A DNA stretch of 64,000 nucleotides from Pseudomonadota bacterium (GTDB lineage: Bacteria; Pseudomonadota; Gammaproteobacteria; Acidiferrobacterales; UBA6901), in NCBI GenBank assembly GCA_021790335.1, contig JAJYEE010000003.1, forward strand, positions 1 to 64,000. Direction: 5' to 3'. The position numbers were made by a program, and so were the translations under genes. Position 1 is the first letter of the stretch; each line of letters starts with the position of its first letter. Of the stretch, positions 26,261 through 36,591 are shown piece by piece. A model generated the notes under the pieces. That model saw only the letters and a program-made list of their open reading frames with translations. It made no database searches and had not been told where the DNA came from.

Positions 26261-27169
26261 TCAGGCGCAGTGTTGCACGGCCAACGTGCCGGAGCGGCCG
26301 TCAACCTGGCCCTGCGCGAGATCGCATACCGGAATGGTCGGCAGCGTGCGCAGCAGTTCGTCGGCGATGTCGCACAGCCTGCGCAGACGCGCAGGCAAAG
26401 CCAGCGTACGCACCAGCAGCTCGCGAAACAGTGGCAGTTTGCTCATGCCCTCAATCTCGGCATGCGCGGTTAGCACATGCAGTCCGCCAGTGCGCAGACG
26501 CGATAGGTATAATTCCAGGATCTGCGATTCCTCATACCCCGGGCGGCCGAGCAGCTCGTCCAGCGTCGGAAGCGTTGTCGGAATCTGCAGCGTCCTGAAT
26601 ACCCGGTTTCCGACTCGCGGTATGAACGGATGGGTTCCGCGCGCGTCGCTCGCGTAACGCAGTCCGGCATCATCATAAGCCGCCAGGCTGTAGGCGTTCG
26701 CCTGCCAGCCCGCGGCCCCGGCGGTGGCCGCGGGTTCGCCGAAAATCCGCAGGAATTCGTCCCGTGCCCTGCCGAACTCCTCGGCCACCTCCGTCGCCCG
26801 CATCCTTCCAAGCCCGTCCTGCCAACGTATGTGATCGTAACAGTGGATGCCGACCTCGTGTCCCTGGGTGCGCGCCGCACGCATGACCTTATCGTTGCGA
26901 CGTCCAATATGAGGTCCCGGCAGAAGGACGCCGTTGAGTAGCGTGCGGATACCGTACATTGCAACGACGTTGGTACGTGCAACTTTCGTGAAAAACCCGG
27001 GGCGGAACATGCGCTTTATCGCCCGGCCGGTATTGTCCGGTCCGAGCGAAAACAAAAAGGTGGCCGGTACTCCGAACTCCCGGAACAGCGCAAGAAGATT
27101 CGGTACGCCGATGCGCGTCCCCCGGTCTGTGTCGACATCGACCTTTATGGCAAGTGCGATATCGGGCAT
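26261..27169 (-). CDS. arnD: ArnD, undecaprenyl-phosphate formamido-arabinose deformylase
   Basis: A 302-residue NodB-type deacetylase. The catalytic strand ALAIKVDVDTDRGTRIG is followed by the metal histidines EVGIHCYDHIRWQDG, LPTLDELLGRPGYE, and LHVLTAHAEIEGMSKLP. ArnD removes the formyl group from undecaprenyl-phospho-4-formamido-arabinose at the inner membrane. It is last in the operon arnT-arnE-arnB-arnC-arnA (two genes)-arnD, 11 bases after the decarboxylase gene. The ATG at 27169 is preferred to an upstream TTG. Confidence 0.92.
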   Translation of the reverse strand: MPDIALAIKVDVDTDRGTRIGVPNLLALFREFGVPATFLFSLGPDNTGRAIKRMFRPGFFTKVARTNVVAMYGIRTLLNGVLLPGPHIGRRNDKVMRAARTQGHEVGIHCYDHIRWQDGLGRMRATEVAEEFGRARDEFLRIFGEPAATAGAAGWQANAYSLAAYDDAGLRYASDARGTHPFIPRVGNRVFRTLQIPTTLPTLDELLGRPGYEESQILELYLSRLRTGGLHVLTAHAEIEGMSKLPLFRELLVRTLALPARLRRLCDIADELLRTLPTIPVCDLAQGQVDGRSGTLAVQHCA

Positions 27170-27180
27170 GACCAACGCTG

Positions 27181-28221
27181 TCAGCTCTCCAGCTCCTGCG
27201 TCGGCCTGCCCAAGTGATAGTCCAGCGTCTTGTGCAGCGCGGTCTTCAGGTCCGTGATCGGACTCCAGCCAAGAAATTTCTGGGCGTTCTTGATAGAGGG
27301 TACGCGCGTCAGGATGTCCTGGTATCCCTTGCCGTAGTACTCGCCCGAGCTTGTTGTTACGAGCTTTACGTTTTCGGCGAGCCCGGCGTATTTCGGGTAG
27401 GTCTTGACGAGCGCCACCAGGGTTTCAGCCAGTTGTCGAATCGACATGTCGTTCTTCGGATTACCAATGTTGAAAATGCGGCCATCGGCGCATCCGTCCT
27501 TGTTTTCGATGATGCGCAGCAGCGCATCGACGCCATCGTCTATGTAGGTGAAGCTGCGCCGCTGCTCGCCGCCGTCGACGAGACGGATATCCTTGCCACG
27601 CAAGATATTGCCTATGAACTGGGTCAGCACACGCGAACTGCCCTCCTTAGGCTCAAAAATATTGTCGAGCTTCGGTCCTATCCAGTTGAACGGCCGAAAC
27701 AGCGTGAACCGCAGCCCCTCTTTGGCGCCATAGGCGAAAATTACGCGGTCCATGAGCTGTTTCGAACACGAATAAATCCAGCGCTGTTTGTGTATCGGCC
27801 CCAGTACAAGGTTGGTGTTTTCCTCGTCAAACTCGGCATCCGGGCTCATGCCGTAAACTTCCGACGTCGATGGAAAGAGCACGCGCTTGCCGTAACGGAC
27901 GCACATGCGCACGATATGCAAATTGGCCTCAAAATCGAGCTCGAACACCCGCAACGGGTCGGTCACGTAGGTAGCAGGGGTGGCGATGGCAACCAGCGGC
28001 AGCACCACGTCGCATTTCTTCACGTGATACTCGATCCATTCACGATTGATGGTAATGTCGCCCTCCACGAAATGGAAACGCTTGTCGCCCAGGCAGTCCC
28101 CGAGCTTGTCTGCGCTCATGTCCATTCCATAGACCTCCCAATCCTTGCGCTCGAGGATATGCTGGGTCAGGCTGTTGCCGATAAAACCGTTGACGCCAAG
28201 AATAAGGACCTTAAGACTCAT
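27181..28221 (-). CDS. arnA: UDP-glucuronate decarboxylase (ArnA C-terminal half as separate protein)
   Basis: A 346-residue short-chain dehydrogenase equal to residues 315-660 of enteric ArnA. It has the NAD fold [22 protein letters not shown] (the serine-glutamate pair) and the catalytic Tyr-Lys [10 protein letters not shown], then [12 protein letters not shown] and [14 protein letters not shown]. It oxidises and decarboxylates UDP-glucuronate to UDP-4-keto-arabinose for ArnB. In enterics it is fused to the formyltransferase; here that is the adjacent gene at 28243, 21 bases upstream. Confidence 0.92.
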   Translation of the reverse strand: MSLKVLILGVNGFIGNSLTQHILERKDWEVYGMDMSADKLGDCLGDKRFHFVEGDITINREWIEYHVKKCDVVLPLVAIATPATYVTDPLRVFELDFEANLHIVRMCVRYGKRVLFPSTSEVYGMSPDAEFDEENTNLVLGPIHKQRWIYSCSKQLMDRVIFAYGAKEGLRFTLFRPFNWIGPKLDNIFEPKEGSSRVLTQFIGNILRGKDIRLVDGGEQRRSFTYIDDGVDALLRIIENKDGCADGRIFNIGNPKNDMSIRQLAETLVALVKTYPKYAGLAENVKLVTTSSGEYYGKGYQDILTRVPSIKNAQKFLGWSPITDLKTALHKTLDYHLGRPTQELES

Positions 28222-28242
28222 GTCATGTCTCCGTTGAAGATA

Positions 28243-29196
28243 TCAAATCGCTGTGTCCGGGTGCGGCGACGCGTGCGCCGTACCTAACTGCAACCCCTGG
28301 CGCAGGCCATGCGTACCGGCCGACGCCGCTTGCTCCTCGCCGTCCCGCCATTGCAGCGTGACGATCTCCAGACTGCCTTTGCCGGTACCGACCGTCAGCG
28401 GCTGTACCGACAGCACCCTGCCCGGTGTGGCGCGTCCATCCGGGCGCGGAAACGCCCACCATATGAATAGCCGGCGCTCGCCCAGATCAGTAAAGGCACC
28501 CGGGTAGGGGTGCGTCACGGCCCGAATCAGATTGAATATGCGCTGTGCCGGCAGCGTCCAGTTTATGCGGCCGTCCTCTGGCTTGCGCCCCCCGAAATAG
28601 CTGGCTGTCGTCTCATCCTGAGCGCGGCGCGGCGCGTTTCCGGCCTCAATCGCGTCGATCTGTCGTTCGAGTACGCGCCGTGCGGCGGCGGTCACCCGAG
28701 CGAAGACCTGCTGCGCAGAGTCGAGCGATCCGATCGGCACCTCCTCCTGATCGACAATATCGCCAGCGTCCGGCCGCTTTACCATCATATGCAGAGTCGC
28801 CCCGGTGCGGGTCTCGCCGTTCAGCACGGCCCAGTTTATCGGCACCCGCCCGCGGTAGCGTGGGAGCAGCGAGCCGTGCATATTGAATGCGCCCAGCGGA
28901 GGAATATCGAGGATTTCCTGGCAGATCAGATTGCGATAATAGAATGAGAACAGTATCTGCGGCCGCAATGCGCGAATATGCTCGATCCAGACCGCGGTGT
29001 TGACCGAGTCCGGGGCATGCACCGGAATGGCGTGCTGGCGGGCAAGTGCGGCAACCGACTTGAACCATATCTTTTCCGCAGGATCGTCGTTGTGGGTAAA
29101 TACCGCAACGATGTGTGACCCGCGTCCGATCAGCGCCTGCAGACACTCGTAACCCACATCGTGGTAGGCAAAGACTGCTATCGACGGTCTAGTCAA
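28243..29196 (-). CDS. arnA: UDP-4-amino-arabinose formyltransferase (ArnA N-terminal half as separate protein)
   Basis: A 317-residue formyltransferase equal to the N-terminal domain of ArnA. It contains FAYHDVGYECLQALIG, then the catalytic region FNMHGSLLPRYRGRVPINWA (Asn and His) and KRPDAGDIVDQEEV (the Asp), and the C-terminal AFTDLGERRLFIWWA domain. It N-formylates UDP-4-amino-arabinose using formyltetrahydrofolate. The start overlaps the end of arnC by 8 bases. Splitting from the decarboxylase is a real gene boundary, as it has its own start and stop. Confidence 0.9.
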   Translation of the reverse strand: MTRPSIAVFAYHDVGYECLQALIGRGSHIVAVFTHNDDPAEKIWFKSVAALARQHAIPVHAPDSVNTAVWIEHIRALRPQILFSFYYRNLICQEILDIPPLGAFNMHGSLLPRYRGRVPINWAVLNGETRTGATLHMMVKRPDAGDIVDQEEVPIGSLDSAQQVFARVTAAARRVLERQIDAIEAGNAPRRAQDETTASYFGGRKPEDGRINWTLPAQRIFNLIRAVTHPYPGAFTDLGERRLFIWWAFPRPDGRATPGRVLSVQPLTVGTGKGSLEIVTLQWRDGEEQAASAGTHGLRQGLQLGTAHASPHPDTAI

Positions 29197-30184
29197 CGCC
29201 GCGGGTCCCGTGTGTAAGCGCTTCGCCGCGGTCGGCGGTAGCAGGTTCTGCGTCCGGCTGCAGAATTCTTTTTATCACAAAACGTGGCCGGCGCCGCACT
29301 TCCTGATATATGCGGCCCACGTACTCTCCTATGATTCCCAGGCCCATGATACCGACGCCCACCAGAAAATAGAGTATGGCGAACAGTGTGAATACGCCCT
29401 GCACTTCGGGTCCGATCACGATACGGCGGATGAATAGGTATATGACGAACAAGGTGCTCAGAATGGAAACGAATATCCCGAACATGGTGAACATCTGCAG
29501 TGGAACCACTGAAAATCCGGTCATCAGGTCGAAGTTGAGACGGATCAGGTCATACAGACGATATTTGGATTTTCCGGCAGCGCGTGCATGATGCTCCACT
29601 TGGATCTCTGTCGGGTTGGCCGCGAAACTGTAGGCCAGCGCCGGTATGAACGTAGACGTCTCGTTGCTCGCGTTGATGTTGTCCACGACCTCGCGCCGAT
29701 ATGCACGCAGCATGCAGCCCTGATCGCGCATGCGAATATGCGTGATGCGCGCGCGCAGAGAATTGATGAGCTTCGAAGCAATACGGCGAAAAAGCGTGTC
29801 GCGGCGATCCTTGCGGTAGCCACCCACCACGTCGTGACCCGCCTCGATTTCGGCCAGCAACTTCGGGATTTCCTCGGGCGGATTTTGCAGGTCCGCATCC
29901 ATGGTCACGATCACGTCTCCGCGTACATGCTCAAAGGCGGCCATGATTGCCATGTGCTGCCCGAAGTTGCCGTTGAAATCGACGATGCAAACCTGTTGCG
30001 GGCGTCGGCGATGGAACTGCTCAAGCAACGCCGCCGAGCGGTCCCGGCTGCCATCGTTGGTAAACACCAACTCGTACGGCTTGCCGGCTGCGTCCAGTAC
30101 GCTAGTGAGACGCAGGAAAAGGGTCTCGAGATTGGCTTCCTCGTTGTAGACAGGGATGACAACACTGAGGTAGGGACGTGTCAT
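29189..30184 (-). CDS. arnC: ArnC, undecaprenyl-phosphate 4-deoxy-4-formamido-arabinose transferase
   Basis: A 331-residue GT2 glycosyltransferase with two C-terminal membrane helices. It starts YLSVVIPVYNEEANLETLF, with FTNDGSRDRSA, VDFNGNFGQHMAIMAA, the DxD at TMDADLQNPPEEIP, and IGEYVGRIYQEVRRRPRF at the end. It moves formamido-arabinose from UDP to undecaprenyl phosphate on the cytoplasmic face. It follows arnB by 3 bases. Confidence 0.93.
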   Translation of the reverse strand: MTRPYLSVVIPVYNEEANLETLFLRLTSVLDAAGKPYELVFTNDGSRDRSAALLEQFHRRRPQQVCIVDFNGNFGQHMAIMAAFEHVRGDVIVTMDADLQNPPEEIPKLLAEIEAGHDVVGGYRKDRRDTLFRRIASKLINSLRARITHIRMRDQGCMLRAYRREVVDNINASNETSTFIPALAYSFAANPTEIQVEHHARAAGKSKYRLYDLIRLNFDLMTGFSVVPLQMFTMFGIFVSILSTLFVIYLFIRRIVIGPEVQGVFTLFAILYFLVGVGIMGLGIIGEYVGRIYQEVRRRPRFVIKRILQPDAEPATADRGEALTHGTRGVD

Positions 30185-30187
30185 GGC

Positions 30188-31345
30188 TCAGCCCCGTCGA
30201 AACAGATCGGCCATGGCCGTGATCACGCGCTCCAGATCGGCATCGCTCATTGCCGGAAACAGCGGCAGACTGACGATGCGATCGGATATGCTTTCGGCAT
30301 TCGGAAAATCGCCGCGCCTGAACCCGAAATGATCGCGATAATATGGATAGAGATGCACCGCCCGGTAGTGCAGGCCGGTACCGATATTTCGTTCCTTCAT
30401 CCCCTGCATGAATGCGTCGCGGTCCATGTTGGCGTCCTGCGGGTTGATGAGCGGCGTGAACAGGTGCCATGCGTGGCGATGCGGGTAGGCTGGCGTTCCC
30501 GGCAGGGTCCATTGTGGCCAGTCTGCGAGCAGCGTCTGGTAGCGCCGGGCGATCTCGGTACGGCGGCCAATGAACCCCTCGAGCGCAGGAAGCTGATGCA
30601 GGCCGAGCGCCGCCTGCATATCCATCATGTTGTATTTGAACCCGGGCGTGACTATCTCGTAGTGCTGGTTCCCTGTTTTGCCGAAGCGGTTCCACGCTTC
30701 CCGGTCCATGCCGTGAAAGCGCAGCAGCGCGATACGGTCGGCGAGCTCCGTATCGCGCGTCGCGACCGCGCCGCCCTCTCCGGTCGTTATGTTCTTGTTG
30801 GGATGGAAGCTGAATACCTGCGTGTCGCCGAAGCTCCCGATACGCCGGCCCCGGTACTCCGTGCCGATCGCATGGGCGGCATCTTCGATCACGTGCAGAC
30901 CATGTTTTTTGGCCAGTGCGTACAGCGGGTCCATGTCGACCGGCAATCCGGCAAAATGCACGGGGATGATGGCGCGGGTGCGGCTGGTAATGGCGCCGGC
31001 AAGCCGGTTTACGTCCATGTTGTAGGTGGCAGGCTCGACATCGATGAGCACCGGCCTGCCGCCGGCAAGCACGATGGTGTTCAGGGTCGCTGCGAAAGTC
31101 ATGGGTGTCGTGATTACTTCATCGCCGGGCTCGAGCGACAGCGCCGCCAGCGCCAGGTGAAGCCCGGCGGTCGCCGATGAAAGCGCCAGAACTCGAGGTG
31201 CCCCGACATAGACAGCGAGCGCCTCCTCGAACTTCTTTACGCGCGGTCCAGTGGTGATCCAGCCCGACTGCAGGCAGGCAACGACCTCTTCGATCGCTTC
31301 GCGGCTGATTGTCGGGCGGGAAAAGGGAAGAAATTCGTCGGTCAT
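30188..31345 (-). CDS. arnB: ArnB, UDP-4-amino-4-deoxy-L-arabinose aminotransferase
   Basis: A 385-residue PLP-dependent aminotransferase of the DegT/DnrJ family. It has LPFSRPTISREAIEEV, PVHFAGLPVDMD, the cofactor lysine in FSFHPNKNITTGEGG, and a C-terminal NIGTGLHYRAVHLYPYYR. It converts UDP-4-keto-arabinose to UDP-4-amino-arabinose using glutamate. Full length (E. coli 379). It is third in this operon. Confidence 0.94.
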   Translation of the reverse strand: MTDEFLPFSRPTISREAIEEVVACLQSGWITTGPRVKKFEEALAVYVGAPRVLALSSATAGLHLALAALSLEPGDEVITTPMTFAATLNTIVLAGGRPVLIDVEPATYNMDVNRLAGAITSRTRAIIPVHFAGLPVDMDPLYALAKKHGLHVIEDAAHAIGTEYRGRRIGSFGDTQVFSFHPNKNITTGEGGAVATRDTELADRIALLRFHGMDREAWNRFGKTGNQHYEIVTPGFKYNMMDMQAALGLHQLPALEGFIGRRTEIARRYQTLLADWPQWTLPGTPAYPHRHAWHLFTPLINPQDANMDRDAFMQGMKERNIGTGLHYRAVHLYPYYRDHFGFRRGDFPNAESISDRIVSLPLFPAMSDADLERVITAMADLFRRG

Positions 31346-31357
31346 GGAGACACCGCC

Positions 31358-31723
31358 TTAGCTGCGGGTGATAAGGTATACGCCACCCACGATGACCACG
31401 ATCCCGGCAACGCGTGTGAGCGAGAGACTTTCATCGAACAGGTAATAGGCCGCGACGGCGTTGACGATGTATCCGATGCTGAGCATCGGATAGGCAAAGC
31501 TGACTTGCACGCGCGACAGCACGAGTATCCACACCATGACGCTGACGACATAGCTGAAGAGGCCGGCCAGGATGAACGGGCTGACTGCCACCTGCATGCC
31601 TATCGGTATTACATTCGTCCAGGCAAAGGCGAAGTGCCCGATGCGGCGCATTCCTTCCTTCAGCAGCAGCTGGGCGGCAGCGTTGAGCAGCACGCCCAGC
31701 AGGATCAGCGGAAGATAGGTCAT
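31358..31723 (-). CDS. ArnE/ArnF-like flippase subunit (EmrE-type)
   Basis: A 121-residue protein with four hydrophobic helices and a small-multidrug-resistance pattern: VLLNAAAQLLLKEGMRRIG, then VSVMVWILVLSRVQVSFAYP and SIGYIVNAVAAYYLFDES. ArnE and ArnF in enterics form a flippase for undecaprenyl-phosphate-arabinose. Only one such gene is in this operon, so it may work as a homodimer or with a partner elsewhere. It overlaps the end of arnT by 4 bases. Confidence 0.82.
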   Translation of the reverse strand: MTYLPLILLGVLLNAAAQLLLKEGMRRIGHFAFAWTNVIPIGMQVAVSPFILAGLFSYVVSVMVWILVLSRVQVSFAYPMLSIGYIVNAVAAYYLFDESLSLTRVAGIVVIVGGVYLITRS

Positions 31724-33396
31724 TTTCGGATCTCAGTATTGGTCAGCAGGACATTGTCACCGCTTCTGGCCAGCAGGTAGAATTTTCCACGCCCGCTGGC
31801 GCGAAGCTGGGCGTAGAGCCCGCGGGTCGTAAGCATATAGATGGTTCTGGGACTTTGCCAGCGTCGCCAGAAAGTGCGGTCGCCGATGATCCAGGCACTG
31901 TCGTTTTCCAGAGTCGTTCCATACGCGAGCTCGCCTTTGAAGCCGACGATGGTCACGGTACGCCCGATGTAGGCAGGCAGATCCTGGTAGTAAGTGTGAT
32001 AATTCATGACCTCGGTATGCGGTTTCAGAAGCGGCTTGAGGTCCAGTGCGAGCGCCTTGACGGAATTTTTGCTGTCCATCAAAGGCAAACCGCTCGTCAG
32101 GATGCTCAGAAAAATGGCTCCCATCACCGCGGTGACCACCAGCGAGTGCAAAGGCCGGCGGCGGTAAACCAGGATGAGCGCGGCGATGCTTCCGGCCATC
32201 AACGTCGCCGCCATGGCATACAGGTAGGGGCTGAGCATGGCGGTATATACACCGATCTTGGGGTTGGCAGCGGTAAGTCGGGGAGCGGCGATTAGCGATG
32301 CCGCGAGTGCCGCGCTTGCCGCTAGCAGTGTCCACAGACCCACGCGCATACCCGGTACCTCGGTCCCGTGCCAGGTGGGTGCCAGATAGCGCCCGATCAG
32401 GATCGCCAGCGGTGGAAATATCGGAAGGATGTAGGGAATGAGCTTGGAGTCCGAAAGCGAGAAAAAGGCCAGGATCAGGATTGCCCACAGCACCAGATAC
32501 AGCCCGTCGCGTTCCTGCTCGCGCTCTGCCCACGACGCCGGAAGGCTGCGTCGCAATGCCTGGAACAGAAACACTGTCCAGGGATACAGTCCGGCCAGAG
32601 TTATTGGTATGAAGAACCATACCGGCTCATAGCGGTGCGCGACCGTAGTGAGGTAGCGTTCGAAATGCTGACGGATGAAGTAATAGTGCAGGAAAGTCGG
32701 GTTGGCTCGCGCGACCAGAATATGCCAGGGTGCCGCGATGGCGAGCAGCAGCAAAAGTCCGCTCGGCAGATAGATCGAACGCAGCAGCCGCCAGTCGTTG
32801 CGGATCAGAATCCAGGCACCGATCACCATGCCCGGAAACACGATGCCTATCAAGCCCTTGGCCAGCACCGAAAGTGCAGCAAAGGCATAAAAGGTCCACA
32901 TGAGCCAGCGTCGTCGGGCACCCTTGGGTTCCTTGGTGCCGAGCAGGAAGGCAAGCATCGATATGCTGAGCAGCGCCGTGATCGGCATGTCGATGGTGAT
33001 GATGCGCGCGAGTGCATAATAGAGGACGTTGGTTGCCAGCACGATTGCGGCAATGAGGCCGGCCGGGCGGCCGTACAGACGTCGGCCGGCGAGGTATACA
33101 GCGATGCAACCGAGCAGTCCGAGCAAAGCTGGCCACAGGCGCATGCTCCATTCATTGAGTCCGAAAAGCCTGATCGATGCGCTCTCCAGCCAGTAGAAGA
33201 GGACCGGTTTCTCGAGGTAGATAACGCCGTCCAAGCGCGGCGTCACATAGTTGCCGGTGACAACCATCTCCCGGGGAATCTCGACGTAGCGACCTTCATC
33301 CGGTTCCCAGAAGGCGCGGCTACCCAGCATAAAGCTGAAAAGCAGGCCGATGACGAAGCTCAGGATCAGGACATCCTTGATCCAGGACGCGCGCAT
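31720..33396 (-). CDS. arnT: ArnT-like aminoarabinose (GT-C) transferase
   Basis: A 558-residue GT-C family protein with about a dozen hydrophobic segments. It carries the family's acidic first-loop motif WEPDEGRYVEIPREMV and LDGVIYLEKPVLFYWLES, with AIFPPLA-like loops and a soluble periplasmic C-terminal domain. ArnT transfers aminoarabinose from the lipid carrier to lipid A, giving cationic-peptide resistance. The ATG at 33396 places the first helix at residue 6; an upstream start would add 30 residues. It opens the arn operon, 95 bases after the phosphodiesterase gene. Confidence 0.85.
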   Translation of the reverse strand: MRASWIKDVLILSFVIGLLFSFMLGSRAFWEPDEGRYVEIPREMVVTGNYVTPRLDGVIYLEKPVLFYWLESASIRLFGLNEWSMRLWPALLGLLGCIAVYLAGRRLYGRPAGLIAAIVLATNVLYYALARIITIDMPITALLSISMLAFLLGTKEPKGARRRWLMWTFYAFAALSVLAKGLIGIVFPGMVIGAWILIRNDWRLLRSIYLPSGLLLLLAIAAPWHILVARANPTFLHYYFIRQHFERYLTTVAHRYEPVWFFIPITLAGLYPWTVFLFQALRRSLPASWAEREQERDGLYLVLWAILILAFFSLSDSKLIPYILPIFPPLAILIGRYLAPTWHGTEVPGMRVGLWTLLAASAALAASLIAAPRLTAANPKIGVYTAMLSPYLYAMAATLMAGSIAALILVYRRRPLHSLVVTAVMGAIFLSILTSGLPLMDSKNSVKALALDLKPLLKPHTEVMNYHTYYQDLPAYIGRTVTIVGFKGELAYGTTLENDSAWIIGDRTFWRRWQSPRTIYMLTTRGLYAQLRASGRGKFYLLARSGDNVLLTNTEIRK

Positions 33397-33491
33397 GCCG
33401 GCATCCTCGGCGTGAATGGAGTTTGCGGAGCGATCGCCCGGGGAAGCCGGAGCCGCCCGTTTGCTGTAGGGTGACGGTTGGAGCAAGGCGA

Positions 33492-34046
33492 TTACGTACC
33501 GGAAGCCGCCTTGGGGACACTGGCGACTGCCTTGTCGTCGGGCACTTTGCGGATGATGAATTCCATGTTCGCAAGATCACCGAGAACATAAGTTGCCGGA
33601 GATCCGACGCCGCCGACCGTGCCGGGATTGACCCAGATGGTTTCGGTGCCGGACACGGTTCTGACGCGCTCCACATGTGCGCGGTGCTCGTGACCACTGC
33701 AGACGAGGTCATAGTCTCCGGCTACGGCCAGCGCACGGGCATAATGAGGAAAATGCACCAGAAAGATGCGGCGTCCGTGCAGAGTGATGTTCGCGTCCTG
33801 ACCATAATAATGAATCCGGCTGTCCGGGTCGTGCGCAAGGCGGCTCATATGGTATGTGTCACCCGCATTGTTGCCGTGGATGACGTGTGTTGGCAGACCA
33901 AACGGCATGATGGCGTGCAGGGTGCTTGGGGCAACGACATCGCCGCAGTGCAGGACGGCTTCGGCCCCGTGCAGCCTTGCGTCCCGGACTGCTGCAGCCA
34001 GGCGTTGGCGGTTATCATGGCTGTCCGAGACAATGCAGATCTTCAT
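33492..34046 (-). CDS. YfcE-like metallophosphoesterase
   Basis: A 184-residue calcineurin-type phosphodiesterase. It has all metal ligands: VSDSHDN, LHCGDVV, HGNNAGD, LVHFPHYA and SGHEHRAH. The family (MJ0936/YfcE) hydrolyses phosphodiesters in the cytoplasm, native substrate unknown. ATG 34046 follows GGTGGAAAA. It is followed by arnT on the same strand 95 bases later; whether they form one transcript is unclear. Confidence 0.85.
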   Translation of the reverse strand: MKICIVSDSHDNRQRLAAAVRDARLHGAEAVLHCGDVVAPSTLHAIMPFGLPTHVIHGNNAGDTYHMSRLAHDPDSRIHYYGQDANITLHGRRIFLVHFPHYARALAVAGDYDLVCSGHEHRAHVERVRTVSGTETIWVNPGTVGGVGSPATYVLGDLANMEFIIRKVPDDKAVASVPKAASGT

Positions 34047-34479
34047 AAGTTTTCCACCACAGGCAGACCCGCGACAACAGTCGCAGGAGAAACGCCAGGC
34101 TTGCTTAGCAAGCCTGATTTGCAATGACAGCGGGTACCTAATGCATTTTTCCCGTTCGTCATTTCGACGCTCCATTCGTCGCAGCGACGGTGCGGCCCGA
34201 GGACGCGGCCCGGGCGCGCAAAGCATGTTTGTCTGTTGCCGCGTTATCCCGTGCGGCTTGGTCCGGGGCAAACGCGGCATGTGCCTCACGCGTTGTGTGG
34301 CAGCCGATCGGGAATGCCTGCGAATACGCCGGCAGCATGCGGCAGGCGCCGACATCCCCCGAACTTTGTCGGGAGTCGCGTTGGAGCTGTTTGATGCAGG
34401 GGGCGTGGTATGCAGTGGCCACGGTTCACATTGAGCTTCCGACCCCAGTCGGGACTGTTTGCTGGCAGTATTGTACCTG
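34047..34479. other. Intergenic region between the phosphodiesterase and hppA genes
   Basis: No gene recognised. The hppA terminator follows at 34480-34512. The region holds the phosphodiesterase promoter. Confidence 0.4.
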
Positions 34480-34512
34480 AAAAAGGCAGGGGCCGGCGAT
34501 TTGCCGGCCCCT
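34480..34512 (-). terminator. Rho-independent terminator of hppA operon
   Basis: AGGGGCCGGC (34488-34497) and GCCGGCCCCT (34503-34512) form a perfect 10-bp stem with a 5-base loop; on the minus strand it is followed by GCCTTTTTC. It lies 60 bases past the hppA stop. Confidence 0.88.
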
Positions 34513-34572
34513 GATCCGAAACATCAGAAGTTCCCGCCCGCCCAGTTTCCTGATGCGGGCGAAAAGCAGCCG

Positions 34573-36591
34573 CTACAGCATCGCCACGATAAGCAGCGCC
34601 ACGATGTTGATGATCTTGATCAGCGGGTTGACCGCTGGTCCGGCGGTGTCCTTGTAGGGATCGCCGACGGTGTCGCCGGTGACCGCAGCCTTGTGGGCCT
34701 CGGAGCCCTTGCCACCGAACTGGCCCGATTCGATGTATTTCTTGGCATTATCCCAGGCGCCACCGCCAGTGGTCATGGAGATCGCGACAAACAGTCCGGT
34801 CACGATCGACCCCATCAGCACTCCGCCCAGGGCCTGTGGTCCGAGCCCAAGGCCCACGACGACCGGGACCAGAACCGGCAACAGCGACGGAATGATCATC
34901 TCCTTGATCGCGGCATGGGTGAGCATGTCGACGGCTTTCGAGTAGTCGGGCTTGGCCGTGCCTTCCATGATTCCCTTGATCTCCTTGAACTGGCGGCGCA
35001 CCTCGACTACCACGGAACCTGCTGCACGGCCGACCGCCTCCATCGCCATGGCGGCGAACAGGAAGGGCACGAGCCCGCCGATGAAAAGTCCTATGATCAC
35101 CATGTGGTTGGAGAGGTCGAATGCCAGCACCTTGCCGCGGGCGGCGAGGGCGTGCGTGTAGTCGGCAAACAACACCAGCGCGGCAAGACCGGCTGAGCCG
35201 ATTGCGTAGCCCTTGGTCACCGCCTTGGTCGTGTTACCAACGGCGTCCAGAGGGTCGGTGATATCGCGGATCTCGGCCGGCAAATTGGCCATCTCCGCGA
35301 TGCCGCCAGCATTGTCCGTGATCGGACCGTATGCGTCGAGCGCCACGATGATGCCGGCCATCGACAGCATGGCGGTGGCGGCGATGGCGATCCCGTAAAG
35401 ACCCGCAAGCGCATAGGCGCCCCAGATTCCGGCGCAGATCACCAGTACCGGAGCGGCGGTCGCCTTCATCGACACCGCGAGTCCGGCAATGACGTTGGTG
35501 CCATGGCCCGTGGTGGAGGCTTGGGCGATGTAGCGCACCGGGCCATACTCCGTGGCGGTATAGTACTCGGTGATTACCACCAGTGCGGCAGTCACCGCCA
35601 GTCCGATCAGCGCGCTGTAGTAGATAGAATGCCAAGCATATGCGCCATTGCCGGCCATCAGTTTCTCGGTCACGAAATAAAACGAGATCGCCGAGAGCAC
35701 GCCGGCCACGATGAGACCGCGGTACAGCGCGTTCATGATCTTGCCGCCATCGCGTGCTTTTACGAAGAACGTGCCGACGATGGATGCCAGGATGGACACC
35801 CCGCCCAGAACCAGCGGAAACAGCACGGCGTTATTGAACCCCTTGATCACAAGGCTGCCGAGCAGCATGCTCGCGACGATCGTGATTGCGTAGGTTTCGA
35901 AAAGATCCGCCGCCATGCCGGCGCAGTCGCCAACGTTGTCACCGACATTGTCGGCGATGACTGCCGGATTGCGCGGGTCGTCCTCCGGAATGCCTGCCTC
36001 GACTTTGCCGACCAGGTCCGCACCGACATCCGCGCCTTTGGTGAAGATGCCGCCGCCCAGTCGGGCAAAGATCGAAATCAGCGATGCGCCGAAGGCCAGT
36101 CCGACCAGGGGTGAAAGGTTAACGCTCTCGCCCGCGGGCGTGAGGTAGCGCAGTACCGTGTAGTAACCGGTGACGCCCAGCAGTCCCAGCCCTACGACCA
36201 GCATGCCGGTGATGGCGCCGCCCCGGAACGCTACTTTGAGCGCCGCGTTTAGCCCATCCTTGGCAGCCTCGGCGGTGCGGACGTTCGACCGTACCGAGAT
36301 GTTCATTCCTAGGATTCCCGCGAGGCCGGAGCAGACTGCGCCGATGGCGAACCCGACTGCAGTCATCTTGTTGAGGGCAAAGAAAATGATGGCGAACAGG
36401 ATGACGCCTACTACCGCGATGGTGGTGTATTGGCGCTTGAGGTAGGCGGAGGCGCCCTGCTGAATGGCCGCCGCAATCTCTCGCATGCGTTCGTTGCCGG
36501 CGGATTTTTTCATGATCCACGAGATGGAAATGATCCCATAGAGCAATGCCGCGGCCGCGCATGCGAACGCGAAGATCAGACTTACAGACAT
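34573..36591 (-). CDS. hppA: Membrane-bound proton-translocating pyrophosphatase (K+-independent type)
   Basis: A 672-residue protein with about 16 membrane segments. The active-site run [20 protein letters not shown] and [20 protein letters not shown] are intact. The K+-sensitivity site reads [10 protein letters not shown]: lysine and threonine at the positions that are alanine-containing in K+-dependent enzymes, predicting a K+-independent H+ pump. It couples pyrophosphate hydrolysis (or synthesis) to the proton gradient. It is the last gene after the PPi-dependent phosphofructokinase and a 73-residue protein, so PPi is probably the shared intermediate. Confidence 0.94.
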   Translation of the reverse strand: MSVSLIFAFACAAAALLYGIISISWIMKKSAGNERMREIAAAIQQGASAYLKRQYTTIAVVGVILFAIIFFALNKMTAVGFAIGAVCSGLAGILGMNISVRSNVRTAEAAKDGLNAALKVAFRGGAITGMLVVGLGLLGVTGYYTVLRYLTPAGESVNLSPLVGLAFGASLISIFARLGGGIFTKGADVGADLVGKVEAGIPEDDPRNPAVIADNVGDNVGDCAGMAADLFETYAITIVASMLLGSLVIKGFNNAVLFPLVLGGVSILASIVGTFFVKARDGGKIMNALYRGLIVAGVLSAISFYFVTEKLMAGNGAYAWHSIYYSALIGLAVTAALVVITEYYTATEYGPVRYIAQASTTGHGTNVIAGLAVSMKATAAPVLVICAGIWGAYALAGLYGIAIAATAMLSMAGIIVALDAYGPITDNAGGIAEMANLPAEIRDITDPLDAVGNTTKAVTKGYAIGSAGLAALVLFADYTHALAARGKVLAFDLSNHMVIIGLFIGGLVPFLFAAMAMEAVGRAAGSVVVEVRRQFKEIKGIMEGTAKPDYSKAVDMLTHAAIKEMIIPSLLPVLVPVVVGLGLGPQALGGVLMGSIVTGLFVAISMTTGGGAWDNAKKYIESGQFGGKGSEAHKAAVTGDTVGDPYKDTAGPAVNPLIKIINIVALLIVAML

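Noticed and set aside
29588..31180. A 530-codon plus-strand open frame
   Set aside because: It lies antisense to arnC and arnB, which carry full family motifs, so it is a codon-bias shadow.
32368..33474. A 368-codon plus-strand open frame
   Set aside because: It is antisense to arnT and has the low-complexity Gln/Arg composition of a shadow.
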